Origin: DATBGO01 sp963695645
GTDB taxonomy: Bacteria > Actinomycetota > Actinomycetes > Streptosporangiales > Streptosporangiaceae
DNA length: 64,000 bases
Assembly (NCBI GenBank): GCA_963695645.1
Contig: CAVOHC010000012.1
Coordinates: 1,488,001 to 1,552,000, forward strand
Direction: 5' to 3'
Below, piece by piece: positions 52,943 to 62,167 of the stretch (its first letter is position 1; each line of letters opens with the position of its first letter). The notes below the pieces were generated by a model. That model saw nothing but the letters and a program-made list of their open reading frames with translations, ran no database searches and was not told the DNA's origin. The position numbers and the translations under genes were made by a program.

Positions 52943-53784
52943 GCATGACCGACCGGTACGCCGGGCCCCCGGACCGTGGTCCGGGGGCGCGGGCGTTTCC
53001 CGGGCCCGGCCGGTCGGCCACGCGCACGGCCGACAAGCCTCCGGCGGCGATAAGCCTCGCTCAGGTCTCCAAGATCTACGGCAGCGGGCGCTCGGCCCTG
53101 CTGGCGCTCGACAAGGTATCGCTCACCGTCGCGCCCGGCGAATTCGTCTGCCTGATCGGCGCGTCCGGCTGCGGCAAGAGCACCCTGCTGTCGCTGGTTG
53201 CGGGCCTGGACACGGCGACCAGCGGCGAGGTCTCCACCGCAGGCCAGCGCGTCGGCCTGATGTTCCAGGAACCCGCGCTGTTCCCCTGGCTGACCGCCGC
53301 ACGCAACGTGGAGCTCGCGCTGCGCGCCCGCGGTGTGCCGACGGCAGCGCGGCGCCAGCAGACCGCCGACCTGCTGCATACCGTCAACCTGGACGGGTTC
53401 GGCGATAAGCGTCCGCATGAGCTGTCGGGCGGCATGCGGCAGCGGGTCGCGATGGCGCGGGCGCTCGCCCAGGACGCCGACGTGCTGCTGATGGACGAGC
53501 CATTCGGTGCGCTCGACGCCATGACCAGGGACCTGCTCCATGACGAGCTGGAGCGGATCTGCGCGGAGCGGACGCTGACCGTTCTGTTCGTGACGCACAA
53601 CGTCCGTGAGGCGGCACGGCTCGGCGACCGCGTGATCGTGCTGAGCAGCCGGCCGGGCAGGGTCATCGAGGAGTACCAGGTGCCCAGGGAAGGTCCGCGC
53701 CGGATCGACTCGGTCGAGGTCGCCGAGATGGCGGCCAGGATCACCGACCGGCTACGCGAGGAAATGAGCCGTCATGGAGACTGA
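52939..53784 (+). CDS. ABC importer ATP-binding protein (SsuB/TauB type)
   Basis: 281 residues. Walker A GASGCGKSTLLSLVAGLD, Q-loop LMFQEPALFPWLTAARNVE, signature LSGGMRQRVAMARALAQ, Walker B VLLMDEPFGALD, H-loop FVTHNVREA. The first 35 residues are a Pro/Gly-rich extension. A GTG start overlaps the preceding stop; ATG 52945 is the alternative. It overlaps the permease gene by 11 bases. Confidence 0.93.
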   Translation: MSMTDRYAGPPDRGPGARAFPGPGRSATRTADKPPAAISLAQVSKIYGSGRSALLALDKVSLTVAPGEFVCLIGASGCGKSTLLSLVAGLDTATSGEVSTAGQRVGLMFQEPALFPWLTAARNVELALRARGVPTAARRQQTADLLHTVNLDGFGDKRPHELSGGMRQRVAMARALAQDADVLLMDEPFGALDAMTRDLLHDELERICAERTLTVLFVTHNVREAARLGDRVIVLSSRPGRVIEEYQVPREGPRRIDSVEVAEMAARITDRLREEMSRHGD

Positions 53785-54649
53785 CCTGCAGCGGTCGGCG
53801 ATCACCGGACTTGACAGCCTGGAACTGCAGGCGGCGCGGGCCGATCGCGGGCCGGGCCGGGCGGCCCGTGCCGCGTGGGCCTCGGTGTGGCCGAAGCTGC
53901 TCGCGATCGCCCTGGTCCTGATCATCTGGGAGCTCATCCACCTGACCGGCTGGAAGTCGTACGTCCTGAAGGGCCCGACGACGGTCTTCGCCGACCTCTG
54001 GCAGCAGTTGCATCACGCGCTGCTGTGGCGGGCCATCGGCACCACGCTGCGGCGCGCGGTGATCGGGTACGCCCTCGCGCTGGTCATCGGCTCGGTTGTC
54101 GGCGTACTCGTCGCGCGGATCCCGCCGTTGCGTGCCGCGGTCGGGTCGATCATCACCGGCCTGCAGACCATGCCGTCGATCGCCTGGTTCCCGTTCGCGA
54201 TCATCCTTTTCGGCGAGACCACCCTGGCGATCCTGTTCGTCATGATCCTTGGAGCGGCTCCGTCGATCGCCAACGGGCTCATCACCGGGGTGGACTACAC
54301 GCCGCCGCTGCTGCTACGGGCGGGCAAGACCATCGGGCTGCACGGGTTCGCGCTCTACCGGTTCCTCATCCTGCCCGCGTCGGTGCCGGCTTACGTGGCC
54401 GGGCTCAAGCAGGGCTGGGCATTCGCCTGGCGCAGCCTGATGGCAGGCGAGCTTCTGGTGCTCATCTTCGGCCAGTCCTCGATCGGCCAGCTGCTCAGCC
54501 AGGACCAGGACACCTTCGACTTCGCTGCCGCGACCTCGATCATCATCGTGATCCTGGTGATCGGGATCGTGGTCGACATGTGCTTCACCAAGCTCGACCT
54601 TGCCGTCCGGCGGCGCAGGGGCCTGCTCGACCCGTCGCTGTCCTCCTAG
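53774..54649 (+). CDS. ABC importer permease (SsuC/TauC type)
   Basis: 291 residues with six predicted helices. The EAA loop region GAAPSIANGLITGVDYTPPL and the following LRAGKTIGLHGFALYRFLIL are typical of BPD-transport permeases of the nitrate/sulfonate class. Last gene of the three-gene importer, converging on fdhD. Confidence 0.93.
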   Translation: METDLQRSAITGLDSLELQAARADRGPGRAARAAWASVWPKLLAIALVLIIWELIHLTGWKSYVLKGPTTVFADLWQQLHHALLWRAIGTTLRRAVIGYALALVIGSVVGVLVARIPPLRAAVGSIITGLQTMPSIAWFPFAIILFGETTLAILFVMILGAAPSIANGLITGVDYTPPLLLRAGKTIGLHGFALYRFLILPASVPAYVAGLKQGWAFAWRSLMAGELLVLIFGQSSIGQLLSQDQDTFDFAAATSIIIVILVIGIVVDMCFTKLDLAVRRRRGLLDPSLSS

Positions 54650-54699
54650 CGGCCGCCGCCGATGGGCGGGCCCGTCGTTGCGGTGGGCTTGTCGCAGCG

Positions 54700-54723
54700 G
54701 GGCGGCCTCGCAGGCGGCCGCCC
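54700..54723. terminator. GC hairpin between convergent permease and fdhD
   Basis: GGGCGGCC (54700-54707) and GGCCGCCC (54716-54723) form a perfect 8-bp stem in the 117-base gap between the two convergent genes. Placement suits a bidirectional terminator, though GC-rich dyads are common in this genome. Confidence 0.4.
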
Positions 54724-54766
54724 TCATGGCCGGCCGCCGCGGTACCGCGGCACCGCAGCCGCGGGC

Positions 54767-55630
54767 TCAGCGGCCCGGGTGTCCGGGCTGCTGCGGGCCG
54801 CAATCGACCCGCTGCGGCCAGGTGTAAACATTCATCGAGCTGCCGCGGAGGAACCCGACCAGCGTAAGTCCGGCCTGCTCGGCAAGCTCGGCGGCCAGCG
54901 ACGAAGGGGCGGACACGGCCGCGAGGACCGGGATGCCCGCGGTCATGGCCTTCTGCACGAGCTCGAACGAGGCCCGCCCGCTTACCAGCAGAACACATCC
55001 GGCCAGCGGCAGCAGTTCCTGCCGCAGTGCCCAGCCGACCACCTTGTCGACGGCGTTGTGCCTGCCGACGTCCTCCCGCGATACCAGCAGCTCGCCGTCG
55101 GCGGCGAACAGCCCGGCCGCGTGCAGACCGCCGGTGACGGTGAACACGCGCTGTGCATCCCGAAGCCGCTCCGGCATCCCGGCGAGCACGGCCGGGCGCA
55201 CGCGCATCTCGTCCGCGGAAAGATCAAGATCCGGCAAAACGGATAGCTCCTGGATACTCGCCTTCCCGCACACACCGCACGCGCTCGTGGTGAGAAAATT
55301 CCGGCGCAGCGCCGGTGCCACCGCGAGGCCCGGTCGCAGCATTACGTCAGCCACGTTGCCCGCGCCGTCGTGATCGGAATGGCCGCAGCTGTCTGCGCTG
55401 CACACCTTGATCGAGGCGATGTCCTGCGCCGCGGCGACGACACCCTCGCCGACCAGGAAGCCCGCAGCCAGGTCGAGGTCGTCGCCCGGAGTGCGCATGG
55501 TCATGGTCACGGCCGCGCCGTTGACCCTGATTCCCAGCGGCTCCTCGGCGGCGAGCAGGTCAGCTCGCGGCGTTACCTGACCGGGAAGCGAGATCCGCAG
55601 CACCCGCCGCCTGGCCATCCTGCCGGTCAT
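54767..55630 (-). CDS. fdhD: Formate dehydrogenase accessory sulfurtransferase FdhD
   Basis: Transfers sulfur to the molybdenum cofactor of formate dehydrogenase. About 287 residues: EEPLGIRVNGAAVTMTMRTP, the redox-active SACGVCGKAS loop, SREDVGRHNAVDKVVGWAL and LLVSGRASFELVQKA. The start is taken at an ATG, with an alternative four codons later. The client dehydrogenase is not in the window; selD and tRNA-Sec nearby suggest it is a selenocysteine enzyme encoded elsewhere. Confidence 0.95.
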   Translation of the reverse strand: MTGRMARRRVLRISLPGQVTPRADLLAAEEPLGIRVNGAAVTMTMRTPGDDLDLAAGFLVGEGVVAAAQDIASIKVCSADSCGHSDHDGAGNVADVMLRPGLAVAPALRRNFLTTSACGVCGKASIQELSVLPDLDLSADEMRVRPAVLAGMPERLRDAQRVFTVTGGLHAAGLFAADGELLVSREDVGRHNAVDKVVGWALRQELLPLAGCVLLVSGRASFELVQKAMTAGIPVLAAVSAPSSLAAELAEQAGLTLVGFLRGSSMNVYTWPQRVDCGPQQPGHPGR

Positions 55631-55643
55631 CGTCGCGCTTCGG

Positions 55644-56984
55644 TCATGAGGCCGGCCGGCCCGTGGCCTCAGCGCGGCCGGCAAAGACCCCGGCCCGCCA
55701 CGCGCGCGCCGCTGCGATCAGCGCGGCGGCGAACATCACGAGCCCGGCCAGCACGTAAAGGTTCCAGCTGATCAGCTGGAACCCGTGCAGGTGGAAAATC
55801 TGGCTCTTCGGGTGCCTGCCGGTGAAGAAACCGACCAGGCCGTGCGGCAGCAGCGCCAGCTGACCCGTCCAGTGGTCGGGCCAGTCGGCGAACACCGCCA
55901 CCATGGCTCCGGCAAGGCCCCAGTATGCCCATCGCCGTGCGCCGTGCGCGCGCAGCGCCGCGTCGACCAGGATGGCCAGCACCGGCACGATCCAGATCCA
56001 GTGATTGTCCCAGCTGATCGGCGAGATGAGCACTCCGGTCAGCCCGCAGGTCACCCATCCTGCGGTAGGCCGTCCGGCGCGGGCGAGGATCGCGGCGGCG
56101 ATCAGGCCCAGAACCGCCACGAGGGCCGCCAGGACGATCCACAGGGCCGTGACGCTGCCCAGGCCCGCGGGCGTCCGGGTGATGAGCGCGAGCAGCGACT
56201 GGTTCAGCAGGGACCCGAGGCCGACGTTCGCGAAGTTGCCCGCGTGCAGGAAATAGCCGGTCAGCCACCATTTGACCGAGTCATGCGGCAGCGTCGCGAA
56301 GCCGATGCCCACGGTGATCGCGAAGGTTGCCGTGGCGACTGCTGCCTGGCGCAGCTTCCCCGCCAGGATCAGGTAAGGGATGAAGATCAGCGGTACCAGC
56401 TTGATGCCAGCGGCCAGCCCGATGCCCGCGCCCTTCCACCGCCGGTCGTCTGGCTGGCAGAGATCCCACGCGATCAATGCCATCAGCACCAGCTCGATCT
56501 GCCCCACCTGCACCGAGCGCAGCACTGGCTCGGTCCACAGTGCCGCGGCTGACACGGCGAGGACTGCGACCGAGCGGTTCCTGCCGCGCCAGCCGAGCTG
56601 GCCGAACGCCAGCCAGACGGTTGCGACCATCGCCGCGAGGCTGACGACCAGGGTCAGCCACCTCAGGACCGCCCAGGGCAGCAGCGAGCCGGCGGCGAAG
56701 CCGAGCGCGGCGAACGGCGTATAGAGATACTTCACGCCGGGCAGGAACTGCCAGGTGTACAACGTTTCCGGAGCATGCCGGGTGATAAGGCCCGCATTGT
56801 TGTAGATGTTGAGGTCAAACCAGGTCAATGTCAGGTGAAGCGGATGAGTCGCGATATCAGCCACATAAGCCGCGAGCGCGAGGCCGAAGGCTGCCCCGGC
56901 CAGAGCGAGGGCCTGGCGGCTGCGCCGTCCGCCCGCGGGGTGCGCGCTGGCTGGACCGGCCAGACCCGGCTCTGCCTGTAGCAT
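55644..56984 (-). CDS. GT87-type membrane glycosyltransferase (DUF2029), copy 1
   Basis: 446 residues from an ATG after AAGGA, about eleven hydrophobic segments. WFDLNIYNNAGLITRH near residue 60 carries the Asp of GT-C enzymes, followed by GVKYLYTPFAALGFA, TEPVLRSVQVGQIELVLMAL and SWDNHWIWIVPVLAIL. The family adds mannose or arabinose from polyprenyl-phosphate sugars to envelope glycans. Paralogue of the next gene upstream. The frame is open to 57266, where an ATG overlaps the stop of that gene (TGATG) and a pentapeptide-repeat stretch is encoded, so a longer form of about 540 residues is possible. Confidence 0.88.
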   Translation of the reverse strand: MLQAEPGLAGPASAHPAGGRRSRQALALAGAAFGLALAAYVADIATHPLHLTLTWFDLNIYNNAGLITRHAPETLYTWQFLPGVKYLYTPFAALGFAAGSLLPWAVLRWLTLVVSLAAMVATVWLAFGQLGWRGRNRSVAVLAVSAAALWTEPVLRSVQVGQIELVLMALIAWDLCQPDDRRWKGAGIGLAAGIKLVPLIFIPYLILAGKLRQAAVATATFAITVGIGFATLPHDSVKWWLTGYFLHAGNFANVGLGSLLNQSLLALITRTPAGLGSVTALWIVLAALVAVLGLIAAAILARAGRPTAGWVTCGLTGVLISPISWDNHWIWIVPVLAILVDAALRAHGARRWAYWGLAGAMVAVFADWPDHWTGQLALLPHGLVGFFTGRHPKSQIFHLHGFQLISWNLYVLAGLVMFAAALIAAARAWRAGVFAGRAEATGRPAS

Positions 56985-57152
56985 CGGCGTCCTTCCCGGC
57001 CATCGATGTGCCGTGATCCTTGAGCGCTCCGCACGGCACTGCAACGGCACACAGGATATGAGGTATCGACCGTCGGCGGGCATATTGGCGGCCAGCGGCC
57101 CGGAGCCTGTGCGGCGGCTGGGCCGTTCGTCCTCTCCGGGCTGACGTTCGCT

Positions 57153-57242
57153 GGCCGGCTGGTCTTGGCTGGCCGGCTGGTCTTGGCTGGCCGGCTGGTC
57201 TTGGCTGGCCGGCTGGACTTCGCTGGCCGGCTGGTCTTCGCT
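57153..57242. repeat. Five tandem copies of an 18-bp unit
   Basis: GGCCGGCTGGTCTTGGCT three times exactly (57153-57206), then two variants to 57242. On the minus strand it reads PASQDQ in frame with the downstream glycosyltransferase. It lies in the 281-base gap between the two GT87 genes. Confidence 0.92.
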
Positions 57243-57265
57243 CGCTGGCCGCCCGACCGCGTGCA

Positions 57266-58822
57266 TCAATGGTCCCGGGCACCGGCGGAAGGGGACGCGG
57301 CGCCTGCCGGGCTTCCGGCTGCCGCGCGCACCGCGGTGCCCAGCGCGAGGGCGAGCATCAGCAGGCCGGCGACCACGAACAGGTTCCAGCTGATCAGCTG
57401 GAACCCGCGCAGGTGGTACATCTCGTGCACCGGATGCGGGCCGGTGAAGAATCCGAGCAGTCCGTCAGGAACGAGCGCGAGCGGCCCTGTCCAGCGGTCC
57501 GGCCAGCCGCCGAACACGGCGGCGGTGGCCACGAACAGCAGCCAGTATCCGCCCCGCGCCGCGCCGCGCGCCCGCACCGCGAAGTCGGTTAGCAAGGCGA
57601 GCACCGGCACGATCCAGACCCAGTGGTGGTCCCAGCTGACCGGAGAGACCAGTAACCCGGTCAGCGCGCACGTGACCCAGCCCGCCACCGGGCGCCCGGT
57701 CCGGTGCAGCAGCGCGGCGGCGGCCAGGCCGGCCACTGCGGTCAGAGCCGCCGCCGCGAGCCATGCCGGCGTTCCTGCGGTCACGCTGGCCATGGCGCGC
57801 GTGATGAGCGCTAGCAGTGACTGATTCACCAGTGACGCGACGCCGCCGACCTTGCCAGGACGCAGGAAATACCCGGTCAGCCACCAGTTCGCCGAAGGGT
57901 GCGGCAGCAACGCGAAGCCCGCTGCGACCGTGCAGGCCAACGCAGCCGTGGCCATCGCTGCCTGCCGCAACCTGCCGCAGACCACCAGATAGACGATGAA
58001 GATCAGCGGAACCAGCTTGATCCCGGCGGCGATTCCGGTACCGGCTCCCTTCCACCACCGCCGGTCATCCTGGCAGAGATCCCAGACCACCAGCGCCATC
58101 AGCAGCAGTTCGATCTGGCCGAGCTGCAGCGCCCGCAGCACCGGCTCGGTCCACAGAGCCAGCGCCGCTACGGCGAGCACAGCGGTGACCCGGCCGCGGC
58201 CACGCCAGCCCAGCGCGCTGAAAGTGAGCCACCCGGTGGCGGCCAGCGCGCCGATGCTGATCACCGTCATCAGCCAGTGCAAGACAAGGACCGGCAGCAC
58301 TGAGCAACCGGCGAAGATGAGCGCCGCGAACGGCGTGTAGGTGAACTTGACGCCCGGGCTGAGCTGCCACCGGTAGAGCTCTGCAGGGTCATGCCGCGTG
58401 ATCAGGCCAGCATGGTTGTAGACACCGAGGTCGAACCAGTTCAGCAGGCCCGGATGGACGGCAACGTCAGCCGCGTATGCGCCGAGCGAGATCAAGAACG
58501 CCGCTGCCGCGAGCGCGGCCACGGTACCGCTGGACCGCGCCGTGACCCGGGCCGCGCCGCGGACAGCCGCGCCAGGCCCGGCCTGATCCGGGTCCGCCTG
58601 ATCCGGGTCCGCCTGATCCTGGTCCGCCTGATCCGGGTCCGCCTGATCCTGGTCCGCCTGATCCGGGTCCGCCTGATCCGGGTCCGCCTGATCCGGGTCC
58701 GCCTGATCCGGGTCCGCCTGATCCGGGTCCGCCCGATCCGGGTCCGCCTGATCCGGGTCCGCCTGATCCGGGTCCGCCCGATCCTGGTCCGCGTGCCCTG
58801 GTCGTGCCCTCACTGTCGGCAT
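57266..58822 (-). CDS. GT87-type membrane glycosyltransferase (DUF2029), copy 2
   Basis: About 518 residues, paralogous to copy 1 over the whole membrane part: WFDLGVYNHAGLITRHDPAE, GVKFTYTPFAALIFAG, TEPVLRALQLGQIELLLMAL and SWDHHWVWIVPVLALL. The first 90 residues are a cytoplasmic, acidic repeat (DQADP units, 14 copies) before the first helix, unusual for the family. An ATG at 58822 is chosen; a GTG at 58870 is possible. Its stop overlaps a potential ATG for copy 1, consistent with co-translation. Confidence 0.88.
   Translation of the reverse strand: MPTVRARPGHADQDRADPDQADPDQADPDRADPDQADPDQADPDQADPDQADPDQADQDQADPDQADQDQADPDQADPDQAGPGAAVRGAARVTARSSGTVAALAAAAFLISLGAYAADVAVHPGLLNWFDLGVYNHAGLITRHDPAELYRWQLSPGVKFTYTPFAALIFAGCSVLPVLVLHWLMTVISIGALAATGWLTFSALGWRGRGRVTAVLAVAALALWTEPVLRALQLGQIELLLMALVVWDLCQDDRRWWKGAGTGIAAGIKLVPLIFIVYLVVCGRLRQAAMATAALACTVAAGFALLPHPSANWWLTGYFLRPGKVGGVASLVNQSLLALITRAMASVTAGTPAWLAAAALTAVAGLAAAALLHRTGRPVAGWVTCALTGLLVSPVSWDHHWVWIVPVLALLTDFAVRARGAARGGYWLLFVATAAVFGGWPDRWTGPLALVPDGLLGFFTGPHPVHEMYHLRGFQLISWNLFVVAGLLMLALALGTAVRAAAGSPAGAASPSAGARDH
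58582..58791. repeat. Fourteen tandem copies of a 15-bp coding unit
   Basis: CCTGATCCGGGTCCG with single-base variants fills 58582-58791 exactly (14 x 15 bp). On the minus strand it encodes the DQADP repeat in the N-terminus of glycosyltransferase copy 2. The unit length keeps the frame. Confidence 0.95.
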
Positions 58823-58938
58823 CCCTCCATCGGGTCGCGCCGGCGCGATGCGGCCATCAGGCTCGGGCACGTTTCTGCTACCGGACAGGATATGAGCGCT
58901 CCGCTTGGCTACGGCTGGTGACCGGGACAGTGCCCGGT

Positions 58939-59925
58939 CTAACTGATCGTGAGCACGGTTCCGCCCCGGGGCACGAGCTTGCCGATAACCGGTACGCCAG
59001 GCAGCTCGCCGGCCACCAGCAGCCCGCCGGAGGTCTGCGCATCAGCAAGCAACAGCAGTTCCTCTTCGGCCAGGCTGCCGAAGTCGGCATGGGGGCGGAC
59101 CCAGTCGAGATTCCGCCGGCTGCCGCCGGGAATGTACCCGGCCCGCAGCGCGGCCCTAGCCTCCGGCAGCACCGGAACCGCCGCATGGTCGATGATGGCA
59201 CCCACCCCGCTCGCCCTGGCCAGCTTGTACAGATGGCCGAGCAGCCCGAAGCCGGTCACGTCGGTGGCGCACCGCAGGCCGGCTGCCAGCGCTGCCCGGC
59301 TCGCCTCGGCGTTGAGCGCAGTCATCACCTCGACAGCCTCTTGGCTGACCTCGCCGGTGGCCTTGTGCCGGGCGTTCAGGACGCCGATGCCTATCGGCTT
59401 GGTGAGGCTCAACGGGAGGCCGGCCGTGCCTGAGTCAATGCGCAGCAAAGCGGAGGGATCGGCGAGGCCGGTCACGGCCATCCCGTACTTTGGCTCAGGG
59501 TCATCGATGCTGTGGCCGCCTGCCACATGGCAGCCCGCGCTGCGGGCCACGTCGAGGCCGCCGCGCAGCACCTCCGCGGCCAGCTCGATGGGCAGCTTAT
59601 CCCGCGGCCAGCCGAGCAGGTTCAGCGCGATGAGCGGCTCGCCGCCCACTGCGTAGACGTCGGACAGTGCGTTGGCGGCGGCAATCCGCCCGAAAGTATA
59701 GGCATCGTCAACCACCGGCGTAAAGAAGTCAACGGTCGCGACGATGGCGCGGTCCTGGCCGATCCGGACCACTGCCGCGTCATCGCCGTCCTCGACCCCG
59801 ATGATCAGATCAGCGGCCGGACTGTCGGGGATGAGCCGGGCCACCGCTTCTTCAAGCTCACCAGGAGGGATCTTGCAGGCGCAGCCGCCACCGCGGGCAT
59901 ACTGAGTCAACCGGACGGTCGTCAT
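58939..59925 (-). CDS. selD: Selenide, water dikinase (selenophosphate synthetase)
   Basis: Makes selenophosphate for selenocysteine synthesis. 328 residues. The N-terminal active loop ARGGGCACKIPP provides Cys15, Cys17 and Lys18; the catalytic position is cysteine, so this SelD is not itself a selenoprotein. Further family blocks: TVDFFTPVVDDAYTFGRIAA, GGHSIDDPEPKYGMAV, CATDVTGFGLLGHL and LLLADAQTSGGLL. Position near tRNA-Sec supports a functioning selenium pathway; selA and selB are not in the window. Confidence 0.96.
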   Translation of the reverse strand: MTTVRLTQYARGGGCACKIPPGELEEAVARLIPDSPAADLIIGVEDGDDAAVVRIGQDRAIVATVDFFTPVVDDAYTFGRIAAANALSDVYAVGGEPLIALNLLGWPRDKLPIELAAEVLRGGLDVARSAGCHVAGGHSIDDPEPKYGMAVTGLADPSALLRIDSGTAGLPLSLTKPIGIGVLNARHKATGEVSQEAVEVMTALNAEASRAALAAGLRCATDVTGFGLLGHLYKLARASGVGAIIDHAAVPVLPEARAALRAGYIPGGSRRNLDWVRPHADFGSLAEEELLLLADAQTSGGLLVAGELPGVPVIGKLVPRGGTVLTIS

Positions 59926-60164
59926 CCCTGCAATGTAGCGATCGTCGGTACCGTCTGCCGGCGCCGGCCGTCCACCGGGCAAGCGAGCCGTACAGGCCCT
60001 TTCCTGCGCGTTTCCTGCGCGTTTCCTGAGCGGGTTCTGGTGCGGGACCGTCCGCGGAACAGGCTGGACGTCGCGCCGCGCTCACGTCTTGTGTTGCAGT
60101 CGTAGCAGGCGGCATGGTTGCATGCCACCGAAGGGCTGACGATCCGGGCGGGCGGAGGTATGCG

Positions 60165-62015
60165 GTGACGATCGATGTGCTGCAGCAGCGGGCAGAACTC
60201 GACGATGCGATCAACGGGAAGACGCTGTGCGATCACCTCATGGACGCGGCGCAGAAGTGGGGTGACATGCCCGCGTTCTCGGACCGTGACGACGGCGGGC
60301 CCTGGCGGACCATTACCTGGGGGGAGGCCAGGCAGCAGGTGCTCGAGCTGGCGGCGGGCTTGGCAGCCCTCGGCCTCCAGCCGGGCGAGCGGGTCGCGCT
60401 CATGCTGCCGAACCGCGTCGAGCACGTGCTCGCCGACCTCGCGGCAGTGCACGCCGGGGGAGTGTCTGTCACCTTCTACTCGACTCTGGCCGCCGACCAG
60501 ATCGCCTATATGGCCGGCGACTGCGATGCGAGAATCGCGGTCGTCGACGGCGCGGAGGAGCTGCAGCGCTGGCAGCCTGCCCTGGCCGGGCTGCCCGGCC
60601 TCGGGAAAATCATCGTCAGGGACCCTGCCGCGTGCCCGGCCGGTGATCTCTTCATCAGCTGGCACGACTTCACCGAACTCGGCCGCGCGCGGTACGCCGC
60701 GTCGCCAGCCGCCATTGATCACCTGATCCGGGACCTCAGGCCCGAGCAGCCCGTGACCCTGCTGTACACCTCGGGTACTACGGGCAAACCCAAGGGCGTC
60801 ATCATCACCCACCACAGCGTGCTGTACGAGCTGATGACGGCCACCGCCTCCGGCGCCCTGGTGCCTCATGTCCGCTGGGTGTCCTACCTGCCGCTGGCCC
60901 ACATCGCCGAGCGGATGTTCACCATCTACCTGGCCATCCACTCCGGCGGTCACGTGCACTTCTGCCACGTGGCCAGCACCGACCTGGTGCGCACTGTTAG
61001 CGACGTCAGGCCGACGTCGTTCTTCGGGGTGCCGAGAGTGTGGGAAAAGATACAGGCCGGAATCCAGGCAGTGCTCGCCATGGAGACGGACCCGGCCAAG
61101 CGCGCGGCCATCGAGACAGCCATGCGAACGGGCCGCCGCTATGTTGAGAGCTGTCAGTTCGGCCGGTCGACCCCCGACGAACTCGCGGCTGAGTTCCGCG
61201 CGGCGGACGAGGCCACCCTGCGCCCGATCCGCTCGCTGCTCGGCCTCGGCGAAGCTGAGGTCGTCGTGAGCGCCGCCGCGCCGTTGCCGGTGGACGTGGC
61301 CGCGTTCTTCGCCGGACTTGGCATGAAGATCCTCGATGTCTACGGGATGACCGAGACCACCGGCGCCTTCACGTCGAATACCACGGCCGCGTTCAAGCTG
61401 GGCACGGTCGGCCGGGCGGTGCCAGGCACGGAACTCAGGATCGCCGAGGACGGCGAGATTCTCACTCGCGGACCGCTGAATACGCACGGATACCTGAACC
61501 TGCCCGAGCGGACTGCCGACCTCATCGACACTGACGGCTGGCTGCACACCGGCGACATCGGGTCACTTGACGCCGACGGCTTCCTGTCCGTGGTGGACCG
61601 GAAGAAGGAGCTGATCATTACCTCGGGCGGCGAGAACATCTCCCCGGCGGCGATCGAGAACCTACTAGTCGCGGGCTCGCTGATCGGCCAGGCGCTGGCC
61701 TATGGCGACCACAGGCGCTACGTGGTCGCGCTGCTGACCCTGGACGGCGAGGTCGCCCCCGCGTGGGCCAGGGCACAGGGGATCGAGGCATCGCTGGCCG
61801 AGCTTGCCGAGCACCCCGCCGTGCTCGCTGCCGTCGCGGATGCGGTCGCAGCGGCCAACTCCCGGCTGGCCCGCGTGCAGCAGGTGAAGAGGTGGCGGCT
61901 GCTGCCGGTGGAGTGGACGGCCGAGAGCGAGGAACTGACGCCGACCCTGAAACTCAAGCGCCGGGTAGTCCACGCCAAGTACGCGGACATTATCGACTCG
62001 CTGTATGCGGACTGA
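60165..62015 (+). CDS. Long-chain acyl-CoA synthetase (AMP-binding)
   Basis: 616 residues. AMP-binding signature LLYTSGTTGKPKGVIITH near residue 205, then YLPLAHIAERM, SFFGVPRVWEKI, the MTETTGAFTSN loop and DRKKELIITSGGENISPAAI. Activates fatty acids (FadD15-like architecture) to acyl-CoA through acyl-AMP. The GTG follows GGAGG at seven bases; the frame upstream to 60114 is not conserved. Divergent from selD and followed by tRNA-Sec. Confidence 0.93.
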   Translation: MTIDVLQQRAELDDAINGKTLCDHLMDAAQKWGDMPAFSDRDDGGPWRTITWGEARQQVLELAAGLAALGLQPGERVALMLPNRVEHVLADLAAVHAGGVSVTFYSTLAADQIAYMAGDCDARIAVVDGAEELQRWQPALAGLPGLGKIIVRDPAACPAGDLFISWHDFTELGRARYAASPAAIDHLIRDLRPEQPVTLLYTSGTTGKPKGVIITHHSVLYELMTATASGALVPHVRWVSYLPLAHIAERMFTIYLAIHSGGHVHFCHVASTDLVRTVSDVRPTSFFGVPRVWEKIQAGIQAVLAMETDPAKRAAIETAMRTGRRYVESCQFGRSTPDELAAEFRAADEATLRPIRSLLGLGEAEVVVSAAAPLPVDVAAFFAGLGMKILDVYGMTETTGAFTSNTTAAFKLGTVGRAVPGTELRIAEDGEILTRGPLNTHGYLNLPERTADLIDTDGWLHTGDIGSLDADGFLSVVDRKKELIITSGGENISPAAIENLLVAGSLIGQALAYGDHRRYVVALLTLDGEVAPAWARAQGIEASLAELAEHPAVLAAVADAVAAANSRLARVQQVKRWRLLPVEWTAESEELTPTLKLKRRVVHAKYADIIDSLYAD

Positions 62016-62074
62016 CTGGCGGGTAACGGGACGTCACTGCAGGTTGCCGAGACCCGGCCGATAGGGTCGGCCGC

Positions 62075-62167
62075 GGAGGCGTCCGGGTGCCTGGTGGCCC
62101 CCCCGGTCTTCAAAACCGGTGGACGGCGCGCCGCGCCGTCGGCGGGTTCGATTCCCGTCCGCCTCCG
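62075..62167 (+). tRNA. selC: tRNA-Sec (anticodon TCA)
   Basis: 93 nucleotides. Acceptor stem GGAGGCG/CGCCTCC (first seven pairs; the eighth, T82 with C62159, is mismatched); extended D arm around CTGGT; anticodon arm CCGGT-CTTCAAA-ACCGG with TCA (UCA reads UGA); long variable arm with stem GACGGCG/CGCCGTC; T arm CGGGTTCGATTCCCG; discriminator G. No encoded CCA. The long variable arm, extended D stem and TCA anticodon identify selenocysteine tRNA. Confidence 0.95.

Noticed and set aside
58582..58791. CRISPR-like or origin-type iterons
   Set aside because: Contiguous 15-bp units inside the coding frame of a glycosyltransferase, without spacers or replication genes.
58939..59925. SelD as a selenoprotein
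   Set aside because: The catalytic loop reads GGGCACK with ordinary cysteine codons and no in-frame TGA.
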